NCBI GenBank assembly: GCA_023150875.1
Contig: JAKLKC010000030.1
Location: forward strand, 1-64,000
From: Myxococcota bacterium
GTDB taxonomy: Bacteria > Myxococcota_A > UBA796 > UBA9615 > JAKLKC01
DNA length: 64,000 bases
Reading direction: 5' to 3'
The notes under the pieces were generated by a model. That model saw only the letters and a list, made by a program, of their open reading frames with translations, had not been told where the DNA came from and made no database searches. Shown here piece by piece: positions 27,734 through 34,925 of this stretch. The translations under genes were made by a program, and so were the position numbers. Within the stretch, counting starts at the first letter, position 1. Each line of letters begins with the position of its first letter.

Positions 27734-27766
27734 GCGATGTTACAGCACTGACTCGCGACGTTACAC
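27734..27766. repeat. Two direct GCGA(T/C)GTTACA motifs in helical phase
   Basis: GCGATGTTACAG at 27,734-27,745 and GCGACGTTACAC at 27,755-27,766 match at 10 of 12 positions. Their starts are 21 bp apart, two turns of B-DNA, so both would face the same side. They lie about 200 bp before the sigma-54-like sequence, a distance fitting an enhancer or activator site. The protein that binds is unknown. Confidence 0.4.
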
Positions 27767-27941
27767 GACTCGGCGCCCCGGCGGGCGTTCCTCCCCTCCT
27801 CACCCTCGACGCGGCGCGCCGCCGATCCCGCCCGCCGCCTCGCCCAGGGGATTTGACTTGGCTCCGGAGGCTTGTGCAGGATGCCTCCGTTCGCGGGACG
27901 CCGGTGATGGCCCCGCGTTCCCGCGCGTTCGCGTCGGGCTC

Positions 27942-27958
27942 CTGGCCGGGCTCTTGCA
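27942..27958 (+). promoter_or_regulatory. Candidate sigma-54 promoter upstream of exbB
   Basis: CTGGCCGGGCTCTTGCA has GG (27,944-27,945) and GC (27,956-27,957) at the exact ten-base spacing. The -12 element TTGCA is perfect, while the -24 element CTGGC continues CG instead of AC. The transcript would have a leader of about 265 bases before the ExbB start at 28,234. Weaker than the other two candidates in the window. Confidence 0.3.
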
Positions 27959-28114
27959 CGGTTCGCCCCAGGCACCCGGCCCCCTCCGGGCCGCGGTCGG
28001 AAGTTCCCCGGGACCGAGGAGTGCTCGGATGCCGGGGAGTCCGGGCGCGGGGTTCCGGAGGATCGACGGAGGTTTGAGTCGTTCGGGGGTGTGATTCCCC
28101 CAACATTCGAAAGC

Positions 28115-28123
28115 TGCTAAGGT
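28115..28123 (+). promoter_or_regulatory. Extended -10 promoter candidate for the ExbB operon
   Basis: TGCTAAGGT combines a TGn extension with TAAGGT, without a good -35 hexamer. A start near 28,130 would give a leader of about 100 bases. Similar TGCTAnnnT boxes precede other genes here (for example 60,212-60,220), which suggests a local house style. Confidence 0.35.
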
Positions 28124-28233
28124 GGCCGACCTGCGAGGGCCCTTTCGGGCCTCGGAGCTGGCCAGACCCATCCCTCAGACCGGCCGCGCGCGACCCGGAC
28201 GACCGGCGCCCAGGCCACACGGAGACGACCGAG

Positions 28234-28923
28234 ATGTTCGAGTCCCTGGTGCACGCTTTCAAGGCCGGCGGTTGGGGCATGTGGCCGATCGCCGCGACCG
28301 CGGTGACGATCGTCGCCGTCACCGTCGACCGCATCATCTACCTGTTCTTCACCATCTCGAACCAGAAGGAGTCGGTGCTGCGGGAGCTGTACAAGTACAT
28401 CCTCCGCGGCGACCTCGGCGGCGCCCTCCGGTTCCTGGACTCCCAGAAGGCCGGCCCCATCGTGAAGGTCATCAAGGCCGGGCTGCTGAAGGTCCACCGC
28501 AGCGACTTCGAGGTCCAGGCGGCCCTGGACCAGGCCTCCCTCCAGGAGATGCCGAAGATCGAGGCGCGCACCGGCTACCTCGCCGTGCTCTCCAACGCCG
28601 CGGTGCTCTTCGGCCTCCTCGGCACCATCTCGGGTCTGATCACCTGCTTCGGCGCCGTGGCGAACGTCGACCCCTCCCAGAAGGCGACCATCCTCGCCGC
28701 CGGTATCGCCGAGGCGATGAACTGCACGGCGTTCGGGCTGGGCACCTCCATCCCCGCCCTCCTCCTCTTCGCCTGGCTCCAGGCCCGCAGCCAGCACCTC
28801 ATCGACGACATCAACGAGTCCGTGGTGACGGTGATGAACCTGGTGGTGGGCAACCGCGACCAGTTCGACCTGACGGTCCTGCAGAACGCCGAGGGCGAGC
28901 GCGCCGCCGGCGGCCGTCGCTGA
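28234..28923 (+). CDS. exbB: MotA/TolQ/ExbB proton channel protein
   Basis: 229 residues with three membrane helices: about 13-35 (GMWPIAATAVTIVAVTVDRI), then after a cytoplasmic loop about 115-140 (AVLSNAAVLFGLLGTISGLI) and 155-185 (AMNCTAFGLGTSIPALLLFA). The GLLGTISGLITCF and AEAMNCTAFGLGTSIPA stretches are the signature of ion-conducting subunits in ExbB/TolQ/MotA. It forms a pentamer around the ExbD-type helices and couples proton flow to mechanical work. First gene of a three-gene operon with two different ExbD-like partners, like Myxococcus AglR-AglQ-AglS. There is no TonB or Pal gene nearby, so the task is not settled. Confidence 0.9.
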   Translation: MFESLVHAFKAGGWGMWPIAATAVTIVAVTVDRIIYLFFTISNQKESVLRELYKYILRGDLGGALRFLDSQKAGPIVKVIKAGLLKVHRSDFEVQAALDQASLQEMPKIEARTGYLAVLSNAAVLFGLLGTISGLITCFGAVANVDPSQKATILAAGIAEAMNCTAFGLGTSIPALLLFAWLQARSQHLIDDINESVVTVMNLVVGNRDQFDLTVLQNAEGERAAGGRR

Positions 28924-28958
28924 ACCGCCCATCCCCCCACCACGCCGAGAGGTGAAAC

Positions 28959-29510
28959 ATGGGCGTCTCACTGCCCGGAGGAGGAGGAAAGGGCGGCCGC
29001 AAGGGCCTGAACGTGAACGTCAACCTCGTTCCGTTCATCGACCTGCTGTCCGCGCTGATCTCCTTCCTCATCATGACGGCGGTCTGGAACCAGACGAACC
29101 TGATCGAGGTGGAACAGGGCGTCAACCCGAACCCGCCCGAGTCCGACAAGCCGCCGGATCCCGACGACAAGCCGCCCATCGGCATCGAGATCCAGAAGGA
29201 CGGCATCCTGATCGGCCGCACCCTGCCCGAGCGGGTCCAGATCCCGCTGGTGGCCAAGGGGGCGACCAGCGCCGCGACCGGCAACCCCGCCCTCGACGAG
29301 AAGTTCTGCACCGAGGCCCTGCAGGGTCAGTGCTACGACTACCCCAAGCTCGAAGAGCTGATCGTCGAGAAGCGCAAGGAGAAGCCGGACGAGGAGATGA
29401 TCATCATCATGACGGATGACGGTGTGTGGTACCAGGAGATGATCCGGACCATGGACCTCACCCGGAAGCTCGGCTACCCCAAGACCCTGCTGTCGGGCAC
29501 GCCCGAGTAG
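28959..29510 (+). CDS. exbD: ExbD/TolR-like motor subunit 1
   Basis: 183 residues. A short Gly/Lys-rich cytoplasmic start is followed by one membrane helix, VPFIDLLSALISFLIMTAVW, which carries the essential aspartate in the usual L-x-P-x-x-D setting. The periplasmic domain has an unusual proline/aspartate insert right after the helix (NPPESDKPPDPDDKPP), then the beta-alpha ExbD core (GIEIQKDGILIGRTL). Two cysteines (FCTEALQGQCYDYP) could form a disulfide. It starts 35 bp after the ExbB gene with GAGAGGTG upstream. Works with the ExbB-type channel; paired with a second, different subunit. Confidence 0.88.
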   Translation: MGVSLPGGGGKGGRKGLNVNVNLVPFIDLLSALISFLIMTAVWNQTNLIEVEQGVNPNPPESDKPPDPDDKPPIGIEIQKDGILIGRTLPERVQIPLVAKGATSAATGNPALDEKFCTEALQGQCYDYPKLEELIVEKRKEKPDEEMIIIMTDDGVWYQEMIRTMDLTRKLGYPKTLLSGTPE

Positions 29511-29528
29511 CTCGTTCGAGGTGACTCC

Positions 29529-30107
29529 ATGCCCATCGAAAAGCCCGGAAGACGCAAGGCGCTCACCCCGATCGGCAAGCTCCGCAGCGGCAGTTTCGGC
29601 GGCGGCCACAAGAGCGGCTTCGTCGATCTGAACCTGACCCCGATGGTGGACATGTTCACCATCCTGGTGGTGTTCCTGCTCATCAACTTCTCCTCCACCG
29701 GCGAGATCCTCTTCATGGCCAAGGACATGAAGCTCCCGGAGGCGGAGCAGGTGGACGAGATGAACATCGGCCCGGTGATCACCATCACCCCGGAGCACAT
29801 CCTGCTGGTGGGCAAGCCCGTCGCCGAGACGGCCCCCCTGCTGGAGATCGGCAACCAGGAGATCCCGGTCCTCAAGGAGAAGCTCGAGAAGCTGGTGGAG
29901 CAGCACAACCGGCTGTCGCGCAAGACCCCCAAGCCGGGGGAGCCCTTCGAGGGCAAGCTGATCATCCAGGCCGACGTCAAGCAGGACTTCCGCGTCCTGA
30001 AGAAGGTGATCTACACCGCCAACGCCGCGGGGTGGTTCCACCTGAACTTCGCGGTGACCGGCATCGGCGAGGCCGCCGAGGGTGGGGGCGGCGAGGCCGC
30101 CCACTGA
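29529..30107 (+). CDS. exbD: ExbD/TolR-like motor subunit 2
   Basis: 192 residues. The cytoplasmic lead contains many Lys/Arg/Gly residues. The single helix follows VDLNLTPMVDMFTILVVFLL, with the proton-relaying aspartate in place. The periplasmic part (about 60-175) has VITITPEHILLVGKPVAE and KLIIQADVKQDFRVLKKVIY, the beta-hairpin plus alpha pattern of ExbD/TolR. The tail is glycine-rich. Only 18 bp from the preceding gene, behind GAGGTG. Two dissimilar ExbD proteins in one operon occur in gliding or secretion motors of the Agl type as well as in some TonB systems. Followed by a strong hairpin at 30,208-30,229. Confidence 0.88.
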   Translation: MPIEKPGRRKALTPIGKLRSGSFGGGHKSGFVDLNLTPMVDMFTILVVFLLINFSSTGEILFMAKDMKLPEAEQVDEMNIGPVITITPEHILLVGKPVAETAPLLEIGNQEIPVLKEKLEKLVEQHNRLSRKTPKPGEPFEGKLIIQADVKQDFRVLKKVIYTANAAGWFHLNFAVTGIGEAAEGGGGEAAH

Positions 30108-30207
30108 TCCGACCCCCTCCGCGCCCCCCCGCCGGACCGCCCGCCGTCCCCCTCCCTCCCCACCGCCCGCCCCCTCCCGGACGCCCCGATCGACCGGTGG
30201 ACGACCC

Positions 30208-30229
30208 CGGTGCCCGTTTCGGGGCACCG
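30208..30229 (+). terminator. Hairpin after the ExbB-ExbD-ExbD operon
   Basis: CGGTGCCC at 30,208-30,215 pairs perfectly with GGGCACCG at 30,222-30,229 across a six-base loop. No long T-tract follows. A TATCCT -10-like box begins nine bases later (30,238-30,243), so the next gene can have its own promoter. Confidence 0.5.
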
Positions 30230-30265
30230 CCCGGTGGTATCCTCGGGCCGCGTCGGACGCTCCCC

Positions 30266-32167
30266 ATGCCCCTCCCCCCCGCGCCCGGGTCCCCCGGCCC
30301 CTTGCCCCGCGCGGCCGCCGCCGGCCTCGCCCTGGGGGCGTGCGGCTTCGCCGTCGAGGGCCTGCTGGCGGCCCGCCCCTTCCTGGCCCCGCTCCCCCGC
30401 GTCGAGGGGGTCGAGGCGTTCCTGGCCGCCATGGCGGCGGCGTGGCTGGCGCTGGGCCTCCTCGGGGGCGCCGCCGCCGGTGCGGCGCTGGGGCCCATCC
30501 GACGCCGCCCGCACCACGCGCCCCTGCCGGTGGCGGGGGGGATCGCCACGGCGATCGCGGCGCTGGGCCGCTTCCAGTTCCACCACGGCATGGTCCTGGT
30601 GGCCGCTTCGGCCCTCGCCTTCGGCGCGGCGTGGCTCCTGGCCGGGCGGCCGAAGCTCCTGGCGGCGGGCGCCTTCGGGGCGACGGCCGCGGTCTGGTTC
30701 GCCCTGGTCCTCTCCCCTCCCTCGGCCGCGGCGGAGGCGGTGACCCCGGCCCCCGCCCTCGCTGGCCCCCCTCCCTCCGCCGGCCCCGACCTGGTCGTCG
30801 TGGTGCTGGACACGGTGCGGGTGGACCACAGCTCCGCATACGGCTACCGCCGGGAGACCACGCCCGTCCTCGCCGGCCTCGCCCGGGAGGGGGCCCTCTT
30901 CACCCGGGCCTTCTCCTCGGGGTGCTGGAGCGTGCCCGCCCACGCCTCGCTGTTCACCGGCCTCTCCCCCTCGGCCCACGGCGCCACCTGGGAGTCGCCC
31001 CACCTGCGGGAGGGGCTGCCCACCCTGGCGGGCGCCCTCGCCCGGGCGGGCTGGCGGACGGCGCTGTTCACGGGGAACCCGTGGCTCTCCCCCGACAACG
31101 GCCTCGCCCGGGGATTCCAGCACTACCGGCCCAGCGTCCCCGTCCACCCCGTCGCCCGCGCCTTCCTGCTGAGGGAGCTGGCGGAGGCGGGGGACCGGGA
31201 CAAGGGGGGAGCTCAGACCGTCCGCGCCTTCGGGGACTTCCTGGAGGCGCGGGACCCGGAGCGGCCGTACCTGGCGGTGTTCAACGTGTTCGAGCCCCAC
31301 GGGCCCTACGACGAGGTGCCCGCCGACTGCGGGGATCGGTTCCTGGACGCCGGCGACCGGCGCCGGGCCCGCCGGGCCTCCCGGGAGGCGGAGATCGCCG
31401 AGTTCGAGGGCACGGCCATGGCGGAGCGGGACGTGGGCCTGGCCCGGGACCTCTACGACGGCGCGATCTCCTGCGGGGACCGGGTCCTGGGCGAGCTGCT
31501 GGACGTGCTCGCCCGCTCGGGGAGGCCGGACCGGACCGCCGTGGTGGTGCTCTCGGACCACGGCGAGGCGTTCGGCGAGCACGGCGCGATGGGGCACGCC
31601 TACGGCCTGTGGCGCGAGATCGTGCAGGTCCCCCTGGTGGTTCGCTACCCCGGGGTCGTGCCCCCGGGGCTCCGGGTGGAGGCGCCGGCCCGGATGGTGG
31701 ACCTGGCGCCGACCCTGCTCCGCTGGGCCGGGGTCCCCGAGGCGGCGTGGCCCGCGATGGAGGGGAGGCCCCTCCAGCCGATCCTGGAGGGCGGGGAGGC
31801 GGAGCCCCGGGTCCCGCTCCTGGAGCAGTACGTCCCCACGTGGGTGCGGGCGGCGCGACGGGTGCGGCATCCCACCCGGCGGTGGCCCGAGCTGGAGGTC
31901 CGGCGGCGGGCGGTCGTCGTGGGGGACCGGCGGTACGAGCGGCGCTCCGACGGCTCGGAGTCCCTCTACGACTGGAGCGCCGATCCCGGAGAGCGGGTGG
32001 ACCTCTCGGTGGCGGGGCCGGTCCCCGCGGAGGCGCGCCGGGCCCTGGACGCCGCCACGGCGGGCAGGACCGCCCCGTTCGCGGCCCCTCCCCCGGCGGC
32101 CCCGGCGCCCACGGGCCTGGACCCGGTCACGGAGGCGAGGCTGCGGAGCCTCGGCTACCTGCGCTAG
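30266..32167 (+). CDS. Membrane-anchored sulfatase / alkaline-phosphatase superfamily protein
   Basis: 633 residues. About five membrane helices occupy residues 10-155, then a large catalytic domain. Metal and substrate signatures: VVVVLDTVRVDHSSAYGY (first metal aspartate), SGCWSVPAHASLFTG where the nucleophile sits, and VVVLSDHGEAFGEHGAMGH (metal Asp-His pair). The usual C/S-x-P-x-R formylglycine motif has His in place of Arg (S-V-P-A-H), common in unclassified members, so sulfatase activity is not assured; phospho-transfer or phosphatase action is also possible. The catalytic part should face the periplasm. It precedes a run of envelope-glycan genes on the opposite strand. Confidence 0.8.
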   Translation: MPLPPAPGSPGPLPRAAAAGLALGACGFAVEGLLAARPFLAPLPRVEGVEAFLAAMAAAWLALGLLGGAAAGAALGPIRRRPHHAPLPVAGGIATAIAALGRFQFHHGMVLVAASALAFGAAWLLAGRPKLLAAGAFGATAAVWFALVLSPPSAAAEAVTPAPALAGPPPSAGPDLVVVVLDTVRVDHSSAYGYRRETTPVLAGLAREGALFTRAFSSGCWSVPAHASLFTGLSPSAHGATWESPHLREGLPTLAGALARAGWRTALFTGNPWLSPDNGLARGFQHYRPSVPVHPVARAFLLRELAEAGDRDKGGAQTVRAFGDFLEARDPERPYLAVFNVFEPHGPYDEVPADCGDRFLDAGDRRRARRASREAEIAEFEGTAMAERDVGLARDLYDGAISCGDRVLGELLDVLARSGRPDRTAVVVLSDHGEAFGEHGAMGHAYGLWREIVQVPLVVRYPGVVPPGLRVEAPARMVDLAPTLLRWAGVPEAAWPAMEGRPLQPILEGGEAEPRVPLLEQYVPTWVRAARRVRHPTRRWPELEVRRRAVVVGDRRYERRSDGSESLYDWSADPGERVDLSVAGPVPAEARRALDAATAGRTAPFAAPPPAAPAPTGLDPVTEARLRSLGYLR

Positions 32168-32171
32168 ACCG

Positions 32172-32264
32172 CCTCAGGCTATGAGCTGGAGGGGAACGGC
32201 CTCGGAGCGGATCCGTACCGCGTTCCCTCGTGCCCGCAAGGAATGTTCGGTGGATTGCCTGAGG
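32172..32264. repeat. Inverted repeat between convergent genes
   Basis: CCTCAGGC at 32,172-32,179 and GCCTGAGG at 32,257-32,264 are exact inverses 77 bp apart, enclosing GGAACG...CGTTCC partial pairings. The segment has lower GC than its neighbours. It may be a bidirectional terminator or a small foldback remnant of a mobile element. Confidence 0.3.
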
Positions 32265-32277
32265 AGGGTTGGCCCGA

Positions 32278-34158
32278 TCAGAACCTGGCGCGGTGGTACC
32301 ACGCCACGTCCCGAAGCTGCGAGGCCGGCCATCCCGGGCGGGCGGGGCCCCGGGCGATCTCCCGGATCCGCAGGAGGCTCTCCCGGTGGGCGGTGGCCCA
32401 GTCGCCGCCGCGGCACGCGGCCTCGCCGGCGGCCCGGAAGGCAGCCCCGACCTCCCGCAGCGACGGCCGCGCGTCCAGGGCCCGGGCCGCCGCGAACGCC
32501 TCCTCGCAGTCCGCCCACGGCGGCGGATGGAGGGCGAGCACCTCCCGGACCGCCGCCTCCAGCGGCGCGGCGAGGTCCGGCCGGTCCAGGACCCGGGAGG
32601 CCGCGTCCAGGAGGTCGGGATCGGGGCGGGGGAGGATCCCCAGGCCCGGCACGGTGAGGGCCTGGGCCAGGGCGAGGGCGGAGTCGCTCCTGCCCATGGG
32701 GGCCCCCGCCAGGGCGACGTCGACGCCCCGCCACGCGAGGTACGAGGGTGAGGCCCCCTTCTCGTGCCCCGGGCGCCCCCGGGCCTCGAGCGTCCCCCTC
32801 GCCACCACCGGATCGGTGAGCCCGAGGTCGTCCACCACCACCACCCCCGGCCCAGCGGCGTGGCCGAAGATCCCGATGTTGGAGGCCGACACCGCCAGCC
32901 GCCGGTCCCCGGGGAGCGCGGCGGCCAGCCTCGCCATCGTCCGCCCCACCTCCGCCCAGGGGTGGAGGGTGGGGACGCGCTCCGGTCCCGCGTAGGCGAG
33001 GCGCTCGTCCACGATCCCCGCCACCGACAGGGTGGGGTCCCCCGCCTCCGCGCCGGGGGAGCGGACCTGGATCAGGGCGACGCCGGCGGCGACCAGGGAG
33101 GCGGCGGCCAGGGCCTGGCGGCCGGGGGTGGCGGCGCGGGCGGCGAGGCCCCCGGCTCCGACGCAGACGTCGGCGAGGGCGGCGAGGAGCACCCAGGAGG
33201 GGAGCAGCATGCGGCCGTGCATGAAGTCCCCCCCGACCCGCGCCACCCAGGCGGTGTAGAGCGCGAGGGCGATCCCCAGCGCCGCGCCGGGGCCGATCTC
33301 CCCCCGGGGACCCCGGACGGCGCGGACGAGGAGCCCGAGGACCGCCAGCGCCGCCACCGGGCCCACGGGGTAGGTGGACCCGAAGTCGGCGAGGTAGCGG
33401 CCCCCCTGGTCCCACCACGCCGCCAGCCCCGACTTGGCGTAGAAGCCGTTGGGGAAGGGGGCGCCGTACACCGCCGCCAGGGTGCCCACCAGGGCCGCCA
33501 CCGCGGCCGCGGGGGGCAGCGCGGCGCGGGCCAGGGCCCGGGGGAGGCGGTCCCGTCCGGCGTGGACCCGGGACGCCGCGCCCAGCAGCACACACGGGGT
33601 CGCCACCAGGGCCAGCTCCAGGCGGGTGGTCGCCAGGAGCGCCGCCCAGGCCGGCAATCGCCACCCCGAGGGATCGTGGCGGACGGCCTGCACCGTCCCC
33701 GCGAGGGCGAGGAGGACCAGCGACGTCTCCAGGCCGCTGGTCATGAAGCAGGCGACGGCGTAGTTCGACGCCACCAGCAGCGCGGCCAGGGGCAAGGCCG
33801 GCGCGCCCCGGGAGGGGAAGAGACCCAGCAGGGCCGCCACCGAGGCGAGGGACAGGACCAGGCCGAGGACCAGGGACGCCTCGGGGGCGGGCGCCAGGAG
33901 CCGGGTGGCGCTCAAGGCCAGGAGCCAGGGCACGCTGGTGCACCCCAACACCCACTCCCCGGCGTTGAAGACCGGGCCCAGGCCGTGGACGATCCAGTGG
34001 TCCACGTACCGGAAGTAGATGAACGCGTCCTCGGTGACCCAGGCCAGGGACACCCCGTGGACCGCCGCCAGCCCGAGGAGGGCGAGGGTGGGGAGGGGGG
34101 GGACGCCCCGGGGAGCGGCGCCCGGACCTGGTTGTGGTGCGCCCGCGGGGGCCCCCAT
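32278..34158 (-). CDS. GT-C glycosyltransferase-like membrane protein (AftB-like)
   Basis: 626 residues with about ten predicted membrane helices in the first 400. The first periplasmic loop is SLAWVTEDAFIYFRYVDHWI followed by NAGEWVLGCTSVPWLL. This matches the ED-acidic catalytic loop and 'NxGExVxGxTxxxWxL' of AftB-type arabinofuranosyltransferases and related GT-C enzymes. VARVGGDFMHGRMLLP is the second family landmark. A soluble periplasmic domain follows. It probably transfers a sugar from a polyprenyl-phosphate donor to an envelope glycan at the outer face of the membrane. The arabinose specificity of mycobacterial relatives should not be assumed. Confidence 0.75.
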   Translation of the reverse strand: MGAPAGAPQPGPGAAPRGVPPLPTLALLGLAAVHGVSLAWVTEDAFIYFRYVDHWIVHGLGPVFNAGEWVLGCTSVPWLLALSATRLLAPAPEASLVLGLVLSLASVAALLGLFPSRGAPALPLAALLVASNYAVACFMTSGLETSLVLLALAGTVQAVRHDPSGWRLPAWAALLATTRLELALVATPCVLLGAASRVHAGRDRLPRALARAALPPAAAVAALVGTLAAVYGAPFPNGFYAKSGLAAWWDQGGRYLADFGSTYPVGPVAALAVLGLLVRAVRGPRGEIGPGAALGIALALYTAWVARVGGDFMHGRMLLPSWVLLAALADVCVGAGGLAARAATPGRQALAAASLVAAGVALIQVRSPGAEAGDPTLSVAGIVDERLAYAGPERVPTLHPWAEVGRTMARLAAALPGDRRLAVSASNIGIFGHAAGPGVVVVDDLGLTDPVVARGTLEARGRPGHEKGASPSYLAWRGVDVALAGAPMGRSDSALALAQALTVPGLGILPRPDPDLLDAASRVLDRPDLAAPLEAAVREVLALHPPPWADCEEAFAAARALDARPSLREVGAAFRAAGEAACRGGDWATAHRESLLRIREIARGPARPGWPASQLRDVAWYHRARF

Positions 34159-34175
34159 GCTAGGGTCGCGCTCCG

Positions 34176-34907
34176 TTGGCGATAGGATCGAGCCGCCCCG
34201 TGTTCCTCATCGACAAGTTCCTGCTGATCGCCGGCATCTTGATGATCCTCGGGATCCTCTCGAGCAAGTTCTCCGCGCGGGCGGGCTTGCCCGTACTGGT
34301 GCTGTTCCTCGGGCTCGGGATGCTCGCCGGCTCCGACGGGATCGGCAAGAGCGCGTTCGAGGGCTAGAGGCTGGCGCATGCCATCGGGACCGTCTCCCTC
34401 GCCTTCATCCTCTTCGATGGCGGGCTGCGCACCCCGCTCGACAACCTGAAGGTCGCCTGGAAGCCCTCCGCGGTCCTCGCCACGCTGGGCGTCCTCATCA
34501 CTTCCGCCGTCACCGGCGTCGTGGCGATGATCGCTCGGGACGAGGCCCTCCTTCCCCCACGCGGCTCGACGGAGGTCCGGAGCGGCGACCACCTGTTCAT
34601 CGTGGTCGACCACGAGTCGAGGCGGCCCGTCGATGCCGTCTTCGCGCGCCGCCGCGGAGAGGAGCGGACGTTCCTCAGGGCGGAGTTCCCGCTGCGTGGC
34701 TCGGCGACCATCGGGGACGTCGCGGAGACGTATGGGATCCGCATCGGCGACTCCCCCGAGACCACGCTGGAGCAGTTCGTCCGGCGCCGCGCATCCGACG
34801 TCGCCGTGAACACGACCGTCGCGACCGATGGAGTGCGGCTGCGCGTTCGAGAGCTGAGCGAAGGACGGATACTCTCCATCGGGCTGGCCCATACGGAGGA
34901 AGTGTAG
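34176..34907 (+). pseudogene. nhaP2: Wrecked K+/H+ antiporter gene (NhaP2/CvrA type)
   Basis: From 34,176 (TTG; GTG at 34,200 is an alternative) the frame reads FLIDKFLLIAGILMILGILS and then ARAGLPVLVLFLGLGMLAGS, the typical N-terminus of cell volume regulation K+/H+ antiporters. A TAG at 34,365-34,367 interrupts it inside FEG*RLAHAIG. The same frame resumes with FILFDGGLRTPLDNLKVAWK. Near 34,527 it jumps from the third membrane helix (GVVAMIA) straight to the cytoplasmic C-terminus (LLPPRGSTEVRSGDHLFIVV), so roughly 350-400 residues of transport domain and RCK core are missing. Composition is less GC-rich than the surroundings. Clearly non-functional, probably a decayed acquired gene. Confidence 0.85.
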
Positions 34908-34925
34908 GAGGGACGTCCCCGCCCG

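Larger units (their letters stand above)
27603..28233. other. 630-bp divergent regulatory region upstream of the ExbB gene
   Basis: No gene is credible here. It separates an exported-protein gene (minus) from the ExbB-ExbD operon (plus). It holds a pair of GCGAYGTTACA repeats 21 bp apart (27,734-27,766), a sigma-54-like sequence (27,942-27,958), a GGGGG-N7-CCCCC hairpin (28,086-28,102) and an extended -10 box (28,115-28,123). The long length and layered signals suggest controlled expression of the motor genes. Confidence 0.5.
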
